DNA of 9,927 nt from NCBI GenBank assembly GCA_024642295.1, contig JAHEBK010000036.1:1-9927 (forward strand), read 5' to 3'. The translations under genes and the position numbers were made by a program. Below are positions 1 to 6,568 of the stretch, one piece after another. How positions within the stretch are numbered: position 1 is the stretch's first letter; every line of letters starts with the position of its first letter. The stretch is from Flavobacterium sp. GTDB lineage: Bacteria; Bacteroidota; Bacteroidia; Flavobacteriales; Flavobacteriaceae. Below the pieces are notes generated by a model. That model saw only the letters and a program-made list of their open reading frames with translations. It was not told where the DNA came from and did not search any database.

Positions 1-178
1 GATAGGCATAGCCCAGCAAATTTAATCCCATCCATAGTATTACAAATACAGTTTGCAAAACAATGAATTTCCAAGATCCCATTCCTTTAGCTACAGAATC
101 GGCTAAACGACTTCCGAAATCTAAGGTTTCAAAATGATTTTGATACCAAGTTTTGTATTTATGGATGTTGATTGACAT
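1..178 (-). CDS. DUF1003 family membrane protein, N-terminal part (cut by window edge)
   Basis: Only the first 59 codons are visible; the gene continues past the left edge. Translation from the ATG at 178-176 gives a short hydrophilic segment, then an amphipathic stretch (about residues 16-33) with LADSVAKGMGSWKFI. A long hydrophobic segment follows at about residues 37-57, containing ILWMGLNLLGYAY. The pattern 'LAD...GSWKFI...LW..LN' is what I know from the start of DUF1003 proteins, small inner-membrane proteins with two membrane segments and no established function. The second membrane segment would lie outside the window. The start follows the stop codon of the upstream ybaB-like gene by 9 bases on the same strand, so the two are probably one transcript. 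The family call rests on one conserved block and is fairly confident; no function can be assigned. Confidence 0.78.
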   Translation of the reverse strand, partial: MSINIHKYKTWYQNHFETLDFGSRLADSVAKGMGSWKFIVLQTVFVILWMGLNLLGYAY

Positions 179-187
179 ACTTTTTTA

Positions 188-508
188 TTATTTAAATAAA
201 TTATCCATTCCTGGAATCATTGGCATATCCATTTTGGCAACAGCATCTAATTCAGCATCTTGAATTTTAGTAGCATTGTCAATGGCTTTGTTTAAAACTA
301 TGATTAAATAATCTTCGAGTTGTTCTTTGTCTTCTAATAACACATCGGCTATTGTGATTGATTTTATTTTACGACTAGCACTAATTGATAATTTTAATAA
401 ACCATCTGAACTTTGTTCGTCAATAAAAACAGAATCCAATCGTTTTTTTGTCAATTCGATTTTATTTTGGGTTTCTTTCAATTTACCCATCATTCCCATT
501 AAATCCAT
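188..508 (-). CDS. ybaB: YbaB/EbfC family nucleoid-associated protein
   Basis: The protein has 106 residues, close to the usual 100-110 of the YbaB/EbfC family. These are small dimeric DNA-binding proteins that coat or bridge the nucleoid. The order of elements fits: a Met-rich amphipathic N-terminal helix ([17 protein letters not shown]), a central beta segment with the [15 protein letters not shown] pattern, a helix with [18 protein letters not shown], and a short C-terminal tail rich in Met and Pro ([12 protein letters not shown]). In many bacteria ybaB sits between dnaX and recR; here it is instead followed 9 bases later by a DUF1003 gene and is divergent from oligopeptidase B. A good promoter candidate lies just upstream (535-564). 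DNA binding is inferred from family membership only. Confidence 0.9.
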   Translation of the reverse strand: MDLMGMMGKLKETQNKIELTKKRLDSVFIDEQSSDGLLKLSISASRKIKSITIADVLLEDKEQLEDYLIIVLNKAIDNATKIQDAELDAVAKMDMPMIPGMDNLFK

Positions 509-534
509 TTTTATATATTTTAGTGTTTATAAGG

Positions 535-564
535 CTAAAATAATATATTTGAACCAAAACACAA
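535..564 (-). promoter_or_regulatory. Candidate Bacteroidota-type promoter for the ybaB-DUF1003 unit
   Basis: Read on the minus strand there is a TTG (564-562), then 19 bases, then TATTTTAG (542-535). This resembles the Flavobacterium consensus TTG-N17-23-TAnnTTTG, with correct spacing and one clear mismatch (A in place of the third T of TTTG). It lies 26 bases before the ATG at 508, which would give a short leader. The call comes from pattern and spacing alone. Confidence 0.5.
544..551 (+). promoter_or_regulatory. Candidate -7 box (TATATTTG) for oligopeptidase B, distal
   Basis: TATATTTG matches TAnnTTTG exactly on the plus strand, but no TTG lies 17-23 bases upstream. It would place the transcript start near 556 and leave a leader of about 100 bases before the ATG at 653. 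The box lies inside the oppositely oriented ybaB promoter candidate, so the two promoters would overlap. It competes with the box at 611-618. Confidence 0.3.
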
Positions 565-610
565 TGTTAAAATAGTTGAAATGACCATACGATTTTGGTT
601 AGCTTTCACT

Positions 611-618
611 TATTTTTG
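611..618 (+). promoter_or_regulatory. Candidate -7 box (TATTTTTG) for oligopeptidase B, proximal
   Basis: TATTTTTG matches TAnnTTTG exactly and lies 34 bases before the ATG at 653. The nearest TTG (595-597) is only 13 bases upstream, closer than the usual 17-23. If used, the transcript would begin inside the possible 24-codon extension that starts at 581. That would rule out the upstream start and support translation from 653. Confidence 0.35.
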
Positions 619-652
619 CTACCAATTATATTTTCTACACGAAACTTACCTA

Positions 653-2713
653 ATGATAGAAACCATACAAGCCCCAATTGCTAAAATCATACCTACTGAG
701 TTAGAAAAATTTGGAGACCTTAGAATTGATAATTATTTTTGGTTAAATGACCGCGAAAACCCCGAAGTAATTGATTATCTAAATCAAGAAAACGAGTATT
801 ATGAAGGAATGACTGCTCATACAAAAAAGTTCCAAAACGAATTGTATGAGGAGATGAAAGCCCGTATTAAGGAAGATGACGAATCGGTTCCGTATTTATA
901 TAATGGTTATTATTACATCACTCGATATGAAACAGGGAAAGGATATCCTATTTATGCTCGAAAAAAAGATAGCCTTACATCAGATGAAGAAATTCTTTTT
1001 GACTGTAATGCACTAGCAGAAGGACAAGCTTATTTCAAATTAGGCGGAATGAGTATTAGTCCAGATAATAAATTGGCACTTTTTAGTACGGATATTATTG
1101 GTAGACGAATTTACACCCTACAGGTTAAAAATTTGGAAACAGGAGAGATTCTGACTGATACAATTGAAAAGGTTACAGGTTCAGCAGTTTGGGCAAATGA
1201 CAATCAAACAGTTTTTTATTCTTCGCAGGACGAAGTTACGCTACGTGCAGATAAAATTTTCAAACATAAATTAGGGACAAAACAAGAGGAAGACATTTTA
1301 GTTTATTTTGAAAAGGATGATACTTTTAGTGTGGATGTTACGAAATCGAAATCCAGAAAATACCTCGCGATTGAGGCTAGTAGTACCTTAACAACGGAAT
1401 ACCGGATTTTGAATGCGGATACACCTGATGGAAAATTTAAAATGTTCCAAAAAAGAAAAAGAGGGGTCGAGTACAGTATTAATCATTATCAAGACAGCTT
1501 TTATATTCTAACGAATAAAGATGATGCGGATAATTTTAAATTAATGAAAACCCATGAAGGAGCAACTTCATCTGATAATTGGGAAGAATTAATAGCGCAC
1601 CGTGAAGATGTTTTGTTAGAAGATGTTGAAATATTTGCAAACTATTTAGTCCTTGAAGAACGCACAGGAGGTTTGAATAAAATCCGAATCATGTCTTGGG
1701 ATAAAACGGAAGAATATTATTTGCCTTTTGGAAGTGAAACATATACAGCTTATACGTCAACGAATGTAGATTTTGAAACGGAGATTTTACGTTACGGTTA
1801 TCAATCGATGGCAACTCCTTCTTCGATTATTGATTTCAATATGCGAACAAAAGAAAAGGAAGTCATGAAAGAGCAAGAAGTTCTTGGTGGGAAATTCGAT
1901 AAAAACAATTATAAAGAAGAACGTGTTTGGGCTACCGCCAAAGATGGAACTAAGGTTCCTATTTCTATGGTGTACCGTAAGGAATTGAAGAAAGATGCGT
2001 CTAACCCATTGTTGCTTTATGCTTATGGCTCATATGGGCATTCTATGGATGCTTATTTTTCATCTACTCGATTATCTTTGTTAGATAGAGGTTTTATTTA
2101 TGCAATTGCACATATTCGTGGGGGTGAAGATTTAGGCAGGCATTGGTACGAGGACGGAAAACTGTTAAAAAAGAAAAATACGTTTACTGATTTTATTGAT
2201 TGTTCTAAATTTGTTATCGAGCAAAAATATACTTCATCAGAACATTTGTATGCTGAGGGAGGTTCAGCAGGTGGATTGTTGATGGGAGTTATTGCGAATG
2301 ATGCCCCTGAATTGTACAATGGAATTATTGCACAAGTGCCATTTGTTGATGTCATGACAACCATGCTTGATGATACGATTCCATTAACGACTGGGGAGTA
2401 CGATGAATGGGGGAATCCTAATGTTAAAAAATATTACAATTATATGAGGTCTTATTCGCCTTATGATAATGTTAAAAAGCAAAAGTATCCTAATATGTAT
2501 GTCTCTACAGGATTACACGATTCACAAGTACAATATTGGGAACCTGCAAAATGGGTTGCTAAATTGAGAACTGTAAAACAAGAGGATACGCTGTTATATT
2601 TAGATACAAACATGGATGCTGGTCACGGAGGGGCTTCAGGACGTTTTGAAGCTCTTAAAGAATTAGCAAAGGAATTCAGTTTTTTGCTAGAATTAGAAAA
2701 AATTAAAGAGTAA
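653..2713 (+). CDS. ptrB: Oligopeptidase B-type S9 family serine peptidase
   Basis: From the ATG at 653 the protein has 686 residues, the same length as E. coli oligopeptidase B. This cytosolic prolyl-oligopeptidase-family enzyme cleaves short peptides after Arg or Lys. An N-terminal cap and beta-propeller (about residues 5-415) precede the alpha/beta-hydrolase domain (about 470-686). The catalytic triad is visible: Ser538 in EGGSAGG, Asp623 in GLHDSQVQYWEPAKW and His658 in AGHGGASGRF, each six residues beyond the E. coli positions I recall (532, 617, 652). Glu582 and Asp584 in TGEYDEWGNP match the acidic pair that favours basic P1 residues. The frame is open back to an ATG at 581. I rejected that start because the family alignment begins at MIETIQAP and the extra 24 residues resemble neither a signal peptide with a cleavage site nor a lipobox. 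The gene is divergent from ybaB, and no terminator separates it from the next gene. Confidence 0.95.
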   Translation: MIETIQAPIAKIIPTELEKFGDLRIDNYFWLNDRENPEVIDYLNQENEYYEGMTAHTKKFQNELYEEMKARIKEDDESVPYLYNGYYYITRYETGKGYPIYARKKDSLTSDEEILFDCNALAEGQAYFKLGGMSISPDNKLALFSTDIIGRRIYTLQVKNLETGEILTDTIEKVTGSAVWANDNQTVFYSSQDEVTLRADKIFKHKLGTKQEEDILVYFEKDDTFSVDVTKSKSRKYLAIEASSTLTTEYRILNADTPDGKFKMFQKRKRGVEYSINHYQDSFYILTNKDDADNFKLMKTHEGATSSDNWEELIAHREDVLLEDVEIFANYLVLEERTGGLNKIRIMSWDKTEEYYLPFGSETYTAYTSTNVDFETEILRYGYQSMATPSSIIDFNMRTKEKEVMKEQEVLGGKFDKNNYKEERVWATAKDGTKVPISMVYRKELKKDASNPLLLYAYGSYGHSMDAYFSSTRLSLLDRGFIYAIAHIRGGEDLGRHWYEDGKLLKKKNTFTDFIDCSKFVIEQKYTSSEHLYAEGGSAGGLLMGVIANDAPELYNGIIAQVPFVDVMTTMLDDTIPLTTGEYDEWGNPNVKKYYNYMRSYSPYDNVKKQKYPNMYVSTGLHDSQVQYWEPAKWVAKLRTVKQEDTLLYLDTNMDAGHGGASGRFEALKELAKEFSFLLELEKIKE

Positions 2714-2727
2714 TTGGATTTTTTTGT

Positions 2728-2735
2728 TAAATTTG
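2728..2735 (+). promoter_or_regulatory. Candidate -7 box (TAAATTTG) before the cysteine synthase gene
   Basis: TAAATTTG followed by CAAAG is an exact match to TAnnTTTG, 47 bases before the ATG at 2783 and just after the oligopeptidase B stop codon. There is no TTG at 17-23 bases upstream (one at 2714-2716 is only 11 bases away), so the call is tentative. It suggests the second gene may have its own promoter as well as read-through. Confidence 0.4.
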
Positions 2736-2782
2736 CAAAGTATCATTGTTAAATAAAATTAACCTTGATTAACTATTTTTTT

Positions 2783-3823
2783 ATGAAAGAAGAAATAAAT
2801 GCTTATAATAATGTTTTAGAGTTGATTGGCAATACACCGCTAATTAAACTAAATAAAGTAACTGAGAACATAGAAGGGAACTTTTATGCTAAGGTTGAAG
2901 CTTTTAATCCGGGTCATTCTTCTAAAGATAGAATCGCATTATACATTATTGAAGAGGCAGAGAAAAAAGGCATATTAGCACCTGGTGATACTATAATCGA
3001 AACTACTTCTGGCAATACTGGTTTTAGTTTAGCAATGGTAAGTATTATTAAAGGATATAATTGCATTCTAGCTGTTAGTTCGAAATCATCTAAAGATAAA
3101 ATAGACATGCTTCGTAGTCTTGGAGCTAAAGTGTATGTTTGTCCAGCACATGTAGCTGCAGATGATGAACGTTCCTATTATAGTGTTGCAAAAAGATTAC
3201 ATGAAGAGACCAAAGGTTCGGTTTATATCAACCAATATTTTAACCAATTGAATATTGATGCTCATTATAATTCAACAGGACCAGAAATTTGGAAACAAAC
3301 TAACGGTAAAATAACACATCTTGTTGCTTGTAGTGGAACTGGAGGAACTATTTCTGGAACTGCTAAATATTTAAAAGAACAAAATCCAAATATCAAAATT
3401 TTAGCTGTAGATGCTTTTGGTTCCGTATTGAAAAAGTACCATGAAACCAAAGAGTTTGATACCGATGAAATTTATCCTTACCGTATAGAAGGATTAGGTA
3501 AAAATCTAATTCCATCGGCTACAGATTTTGATGTGATTGATAAGTTCATGAAAGTAACCGACGAGGAAAGTGCACATTCCGCAAGAGAAATCACTAGAAA
3601 AGAAGGTTTGTTTGTTGGATATACTTCTGGAGCTGTTTTACAAGCGATAAAACAATATGGAGAAGAAGGTGAATTTGATGAAAACAGTAATGTAATTGCA
3701 ATTTTTCCAGATCATGGTTCTAGATACATGAGTAAAGTATTTAGTGATGACTGGATGAATGAACAAGGGTTCTTTGATAGTATCAATGAGGAAGAATCAC
3801 AAAAAATTGAAATGATAAAATAG
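2783..3823 (+). CDS. PLP-dependent cysteine synthase family enzyme, cystathionine beta-synthase-like
   Basis: This 346-residue fold-type II PLP enzyme makes cysteine or cystathionine by beta-replacement on O-acetylserine or serine. Visible motifs are the PLP lysine Lys48 in [11 protein letters not shown], the substrate loop TSGNTG (75-80), the phosphate-binding loop GTGGT (185-189) and YTSGA (280-284), which contacts the pyridine nitrogen. The parts [16 protein letters not shown] and [18 protein letters not shown] resemble the catalytic core of cystathionine beta-synthase more than CysK. The protein ends right after that core, so there are no C-terminal CBS (Bateman) domains, and there is no N-terminal haem region. 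The ATG at 2783 was preferred to one at 2765 because the extra residues (MINYFF) are not family-like and the distance to the first motif is then normal. No cystathionine lyase or serine acetyltransferase gene is nearby. The fold is certain; the choice between cysteine and cystathionine synthesis is open. Confidence 0.92.
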   Translation: MKEEINAYNNVLELIGNTPLIKLNKVTENIEGNFYAKVEAFNPGHSSKDRIALYIIEEAEKKGILAPGDTIIETTSGNTGFSLAMVSIIKGYNCILAVSSKSSKDKIDMLRSLGAKVYVCPAHVAADDERSYYSVAKRLHEETKGSVYINQYFNQLNIDAHYNSTGPEIWKQTNGKITHLVACSGTGGTISGTAKYLKEQNPNIKILAVDAFGSVLKKYHETKEFDTDEIYPYRIEGLGKNLIPSATDFDVIDKFMKVTDEESAHSAREITRKEGLFVGYTSGAVLQAIKQYGEEGEFDENSNVIAIFPDHGSRYMSKVFSDDWMNEQGFFDSINEEESQKIEMIK

Positions 3824-3846
3824 GTTGTTCTATTTTCAACTATAAC

Positions 3847-3876
3847 AAAACTCCAGAGAAATCTGGAGTTTTTTTT
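3847..3876 (+). terminator. Strong intrinsic terminator after the cysteine synthase gene
   Basis: A perfect 11-bp stem, AAAACTCCAGA (3847-3857) pairing with TCTGGAGTTTT (3862-3872), closes a GAAA tetraloop and runs into an uninterrupted T tract ending at 3876. It begins 23 bases after the stop codon at 3823. On the opposite strand the stem is followed by a shorter T run (TTTTGTT), so it may also stop transcripts arriving from the SRPBCC gene. Confidence 0.92.
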
Positions 3877-3963
3877 GTTTAAAGTGTTTTTGAAAATCAT
3901 TTTATAGAAAAATATATGTTTTTTGGATTAGAAGTAACGAATCTCAGTTGTTAGCAAAAGTTT

Positions 3964-4920
3964 TTATAATTCAGCACGTTTTTTTTCTATTTTTAAAATA
4001 TTATTCTGAATATCTTTCATGATTATTTTACCCCACCAACCAGCATAAAAATTAAAAGTTGTATTCATTTTAAATTTGCTATATAAGTGTAGCCGATATT
4101 TATTTTCACTTAACTTTTCAAGTTCGTAGGTACCATCCAAAACATCAAAATATTTACCTCCTATTAGAATATGTTCGTCTAAAGTAGTAGATGGTATTTC
4201 AAATGTATTTGCTTTTATCGAAAAGACCATTTTTTTGTTTTCTTCATATTCTTTCACTGTTTCTCTAAAAATTAAACCATTAGAAAAAACGGCTTCTCTG
4301 AAAGCCCCGACACCTTTGTAGTTCAATTCTGCTCTTATTGGTCTTGGAAAACCCAAAAAATCTGTTAAATATCCAGTGTCATCTTCTTTTTTAATAGTTT
4401 TAACTCTAGTTACATTATTCCAAATCTTGCCTGCTGTAGAATTAATATCAATGTATGTATAGGCATCGTATGTTCCAGGAATTTTTTCAATCAATTGTTC
4501 TAAAGGGGATACTAAAAAAGGTAGAAAAATAAGTATTGATACATTTAATTTGTCATTTTTCTTTTTTAGTATCAAATAACCGCCAATAATACCGCCTATT
4601 GAAGATGCAATCAGAAAAATGGGAAGAATCATTAGCCAACAAGCCCAGCCTTCAATCGCTAATAAAAGAGTTATTGCTAAAAAAAGAAAAATTGGAATCC
4701 AAGGAGCAAAAATTCTATAACTTAATTTTTTGACTTTGTTTTTGTCAGATAAATAAACTGTTAAAGCCCCAATTATTGAAGGAAGTAAAAAAAGAAAAGT
4801 AGTAGACATTACCGAAAATATCTCACTCCAACCCTTTATTCCAAATATTACTCTTAATATGACCGCATAAATTGTAGGGATTCCAAAAGCAATCAATGTG
4901 TTTTTAAAACTTTTGTTCAT
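3964..4920 (-). CDS. Membrane-anchored SRPBCC (START-like) domain protein of unknown function
   Basis: The protein has 318 residues in two parts. The N-terminal half carries about five hydrophobic segments (roughly 8-27, 37-57, 73-92, 95-118 and 127-144) and no cleavable signal peptide. The C-terminal half (about 153-318) resembles the SRPBCC/polyketide-cyclase fold, a hydrophobic-pocket ligand-binding domain. It opens with the typical STAGKIWNNVTRVKTI, continues with PIRAELNYKGVGAFREAVFS and TVKEYEENKKMVFSI, and ends in a long helix near WWGKIIMKDIQNNILKIEKK. I know a similar membrane-SRPBCC arrangement from proteobacterial proteins of unknown role, with matching 'GVGA.R...FS.G' and 'GY/KYF...G.Y.L' blocks. 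The ligand is unknown; lipid or another hydrophobic molecule is an inference from the fold. The gene stands alone, 270 bases beyond the glycogen synthase gene. The ATG at 4920 fits an AT-rich leader. Confidence 0.72.
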   Translation of the reverse strand: MNKSFKNTLIAFGIPTIYAVILRVIFGIKGWSEIFSVMSTTFLFLLPSIIGALTVYLSDKNKVKKLSYRIFAPWIPIFLFLAITLLLAIEGWACWLMILPIFLIASSIGGIIGGYLILKKKNDKLNVSILIFLPFLVSPLEQLIEKIPGTYDAYTYIDINSTAGKIWNNVTRVKTIKKEDDTGYLTDFLGFPRPIRAELNYKGVGAFREAVFSNGLIFRETVKEYEENKKMVFSIKANTFEIPSTTLDEHILIGGKYFDVLDGTYELEKLSENKYRLHLYSKFKMNTTFNFYAGWWGKIIMKDIQNNILKIEKKRAEL

Positions 4921-5005
4921 TTTTTAAATTGTTGGTAATTTGTTTTTAATCACTTTAAAGTAGCAACTATCCTTATTATGGTGAAAATGTTTTACTCAGT
5001 AGCTT

Positions 5006-5021
5006 ATTTGAATCAAATATA
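5006..5021 (-). promoter_or_regulatory. Candidate -7 box with overlapping palindrome upstream of the SRPBCC gene
   Basis: On the minus strand TATATTTG (5021-5014) matches TAnnTTTG exactly, 93 bases before the ATG at 4920. A TTG lies only 13 bases further upstream, closer than usual. The box overlaps the short palindrome ATTTGA-A-TCAAAT (5006-5018), which could be an operator or chance. The rest of the gap 4921-5143 holds only tiny ORFs (about 14 codons at most) and nothing else I can support. Confidence 0.3.
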
Positions 5022-5140
5022 AAGGCTTTGATTTCAATTGTTGGTCTTGTTATAAGTTTAATGATTTACGAATCTGCAATCTAATTTAACATACTTTTAG
5101 TTATTTGAATGACTGAAAATGGCTTTGCTTGAGTTATAGC

Positions 5141-5171
5141 AAAAAAAACTCCAGATTACTCTGAAGTTTTT
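5141..5171 (-). terminator. Intrinsic terminator after the glycogen synthase gene
   Basis: On the minus strand AAAAACTTCAGA (5171-5160), loop GTAA, and TCTGGAGTTTTT (5155-5144) form a 12-bp stem that leads into a tract of eight T (5148-5141). One pair is G-U in minus-strand RNA but would be a C-A mismatch in plus-strand RNA, so the hairpin is built for the minus strand. It starts 19 bases after the glgA stop codon. Confidence 0.88.
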
Positions 5172-5190
5172 CGTTTTTTATGAGTGTGAA

Positions 5191-6417
5191 TTAAGCTTTT
5201 TCTTTTTCAAATTTTGAAATTACATCTTGATAGTAGTTGTAAGTTGTTTTAGCAATGGATTCCCAGCTAAAAATCTTTAAAACACGTTCACGTCCTGCTT
5301 TCCCCATTTTAGTAGCTAAAGCTTCGTCCTCTAGGAGTTTATTGATTTTTGCAGCAAATTCTTTTTGGAATTTTTCTGGATTGATAGGATTAAAGTCGGT
5401 TCTTGATTTACTTTCCAATGGGATTAAAAATCCAGTTTCACCTTCTACAATTATTTCAGGAATACCGCCTACATGACTTCCTACGACAGGCGTTTCACAT
5501 GACATGGCTTCAAGATTGATTATTCCAAAAGGTTCGTATAGTGATGGGCAAGCAAAAACACGAGCCTGGCTATAGAGTACTTTTATTTTTTCACGAGGAA
5601 GCATTTCTGATATTAGAATAACGCCTTCTCTTTCTGATTTTAATTGTGCAATTAAATCTTCAGTTTCTTTGGCGATTTCAGGAGTATCTGGAGCACCAGC
5701 ACATAGTACAATTTGACAATTTTTGTTAAAATATTTTGCAGCAGAGATTAATTGTGAAATCCCTTTTTGACGCGTAATTCTCCCTACAAATAATACAAAA
5801 GGAATATTTGGATCAATACCTAATTCTTCCATTAAAGTTTCATCCTCTGTAGGCTTATAAAATTCAGGATCGATACCGTTGTGAATTACGGTTACTTTTT
5901 TAGGGTCAACACCGTAAGCTTCAACAACATCTTCTTTCATTTGTTCGCTTACAGCAATGATTCCATCGGCAGTATTATAGGCGCTATTTTCAATCCAACG
6001 AGAAAGGAAATAACCGTTTCCTAATTGTTCTACTTTCCATGGACGATGTGTTTCTAAGCTATGAGTAGTTAAAATTAAAGGAACTTGAAGTAATTCTCTA
6101 GTTAAAACTCCTGCAAGATGTGTGTACCAAGTATGGCAATGAATTATGTCTGCCTGTGGTGTTGCTTGGGACATTTCGACGTTCCGACTCAAATTATGAA
6201 ACATTTTGATATGAGAGTTTTTTTCGTCAACCATATTGTTTAAGCAAGAGTTGATTCCTTGAACACTCATATTTTCTTGGTCTATATTTTGATCTCCAAA
6301 ACATCGAACTTCAACTTGTCCTAATTTTAAAAGTTCTTGGCTAAGAAAATCAATATGTACACCTGCTCCTCCGTAGATATTGGGTGGGAATTCATTGGTA
6401 AAAAGTGCTATTTTCAT
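5191..6417 (-). CDS. glgA: GT4-type glycogen synthase (GlgA/GlgM-like glycosyltransferase)
   Basis: This 408-residue GT-B glycosyltransferase is expected to transfer glucose from ADP-glucose. Its length and motifs fit the short Corynebacterium/Mycobacterium-type glycogen synthase group (GT4), not the roughly 480-residue E. coli GlgA (GT5). Visible features are the N-terminal NEFPPNIYGGAGVH (8-21, glycine loop near the acceptor site), HCHTWYTHLAG (93-103), VIHNGIDPEFY (177-187), VGRITRQKG (211-219, with Arg213 and Lys218 in the usual phosphate-contacting places) and EPFGIINLE (295-303, the E-x7-E pair). Mycobacterial members of this group (GlgM) make maltose-1-phosphate from ADP-glucose and glucose-1-phosphate, so either glycogen elongation or that reaction is possible here. 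No glgB, glgC or glgP gene is in the window. The ATG at 6417 is followed directly by the first beta strand (MKIALFTNEF), as is normal. The gene has its own terminator at 5141-5171. Confidence 0.92.
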   Translation of the reverse strand: MKIALFTNEFPPNIYGGAGVHIDFLSQELLKLGQVEVRCFGDQNIDQENMSVQGINSCLNNMVDEKNSHIKMFHNLSRNVEMSQATPQADIIHCHTWYTHLAGVLTRELLQVPLILTTHSLETHRPWKVEQLGNGYFLSRWIENSAYNTADGIIAVSEQMKEDVVEAYGVDPKKVTVIHNGIDPEFYKPTEDETLMEELGIDPNIPFVLFVGRITRQKGISQLISAAKYFNKNCQIVLCAGAPDTPEIAKETEDLIAQLKSEREGVILISEMLPREKIKVLYSQARVFACPSLYEPFGIINLEAMSCETPVVGSHVGGIPEIIVEGETGFLIPLESKSRTDFNPINPEKFQKEFAAKINKLLEDEALATKMGKAGRERVLKIFSWESIAKTTYNYYQDVISKFEKEKA

Positions 6418-6451
6418 TTGAAATTATTTATGATGTATTTATTTTTTTGGT

Positions 6452-6462
6452 CTAAAATAGGT
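6452..6462 (-). promoter_or_regulatory. TATTTTAG box upstream of glgA (weak promoter candidate)
   Basis: ACCTATTTTAG on the minus strand lies 34 bases before the glgA ATG, a sensible distance for a -7 box. TATTTTAG differs from TAnnTTTG at one base, and no TTG is found 17-23 bases upstream. If it is real, glgA is transcribed separately from the AI-2E gene, which would fit the 151-base gap. Confidence 0.3.
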
Positions 6463-6512
6463 TTTAACATTATTTTACTAATGTAATAATAATTACTATA
6501 AAACGGGTTAGT

Positions 6513-6562
6513 ATTGAAGTTTTTAAATAAAAAGACTAATTTTAGTTTAATTAAACTTCAAT
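6513..6562. repeat. Perfect 10-bp inverted repeat between the AI-2E and glycogen synthase genes
   Basis: ATTGAAGTTT (6513-6522) is exactly complementary to AAACTTCAAT (6553-6562), with a 30-base A+T-rich spacer that itself contains ACTAA-TT-TTAGT. It begins 6 bases after the AI-2E stop codon in minus-strand reading. It is not followed at once by a T tract, so it is a weak terminator candidate at best. An RNA hairpin protecting the upstream mRNA end or a binding site is also possible. Confidence 0.5.
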
Positions 6563-6568
6563 TTATGG

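Noticed and set aside
327..575. Plus-strand ORF of 82 codons opposite ybaB
   Set aside because: It lies antisense to a clearly conserved family gene and its translation has no recognisable features.
581..652. 24-codon N-terminal extension of oligopeptidase B, hydrophobic and possibly a signal peptide
   Set aside because: It has no cleavage site or lipobox, the family begins at MIETIQAP, the length from 653 equals that of E. coli oligopeptidase B, and an exact -7 box lies within it.
2098..2364. Minus-strand ORF of 88 codons opposite the catalytic domain of oligopeptidase B
   Set aside because: It is antisense to the conserved catalytic region, including the active-site serine; this is a shadow frame.
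4978..5022. Short plus-strand ORF (ATG GTG AAA ATG ..., 14 codons) in the gap before glgA's terminator
   Set aside because: It is too short, has no ribosome binding or conservation evidence, and overlaps the promoter candidate for the opposite strand.
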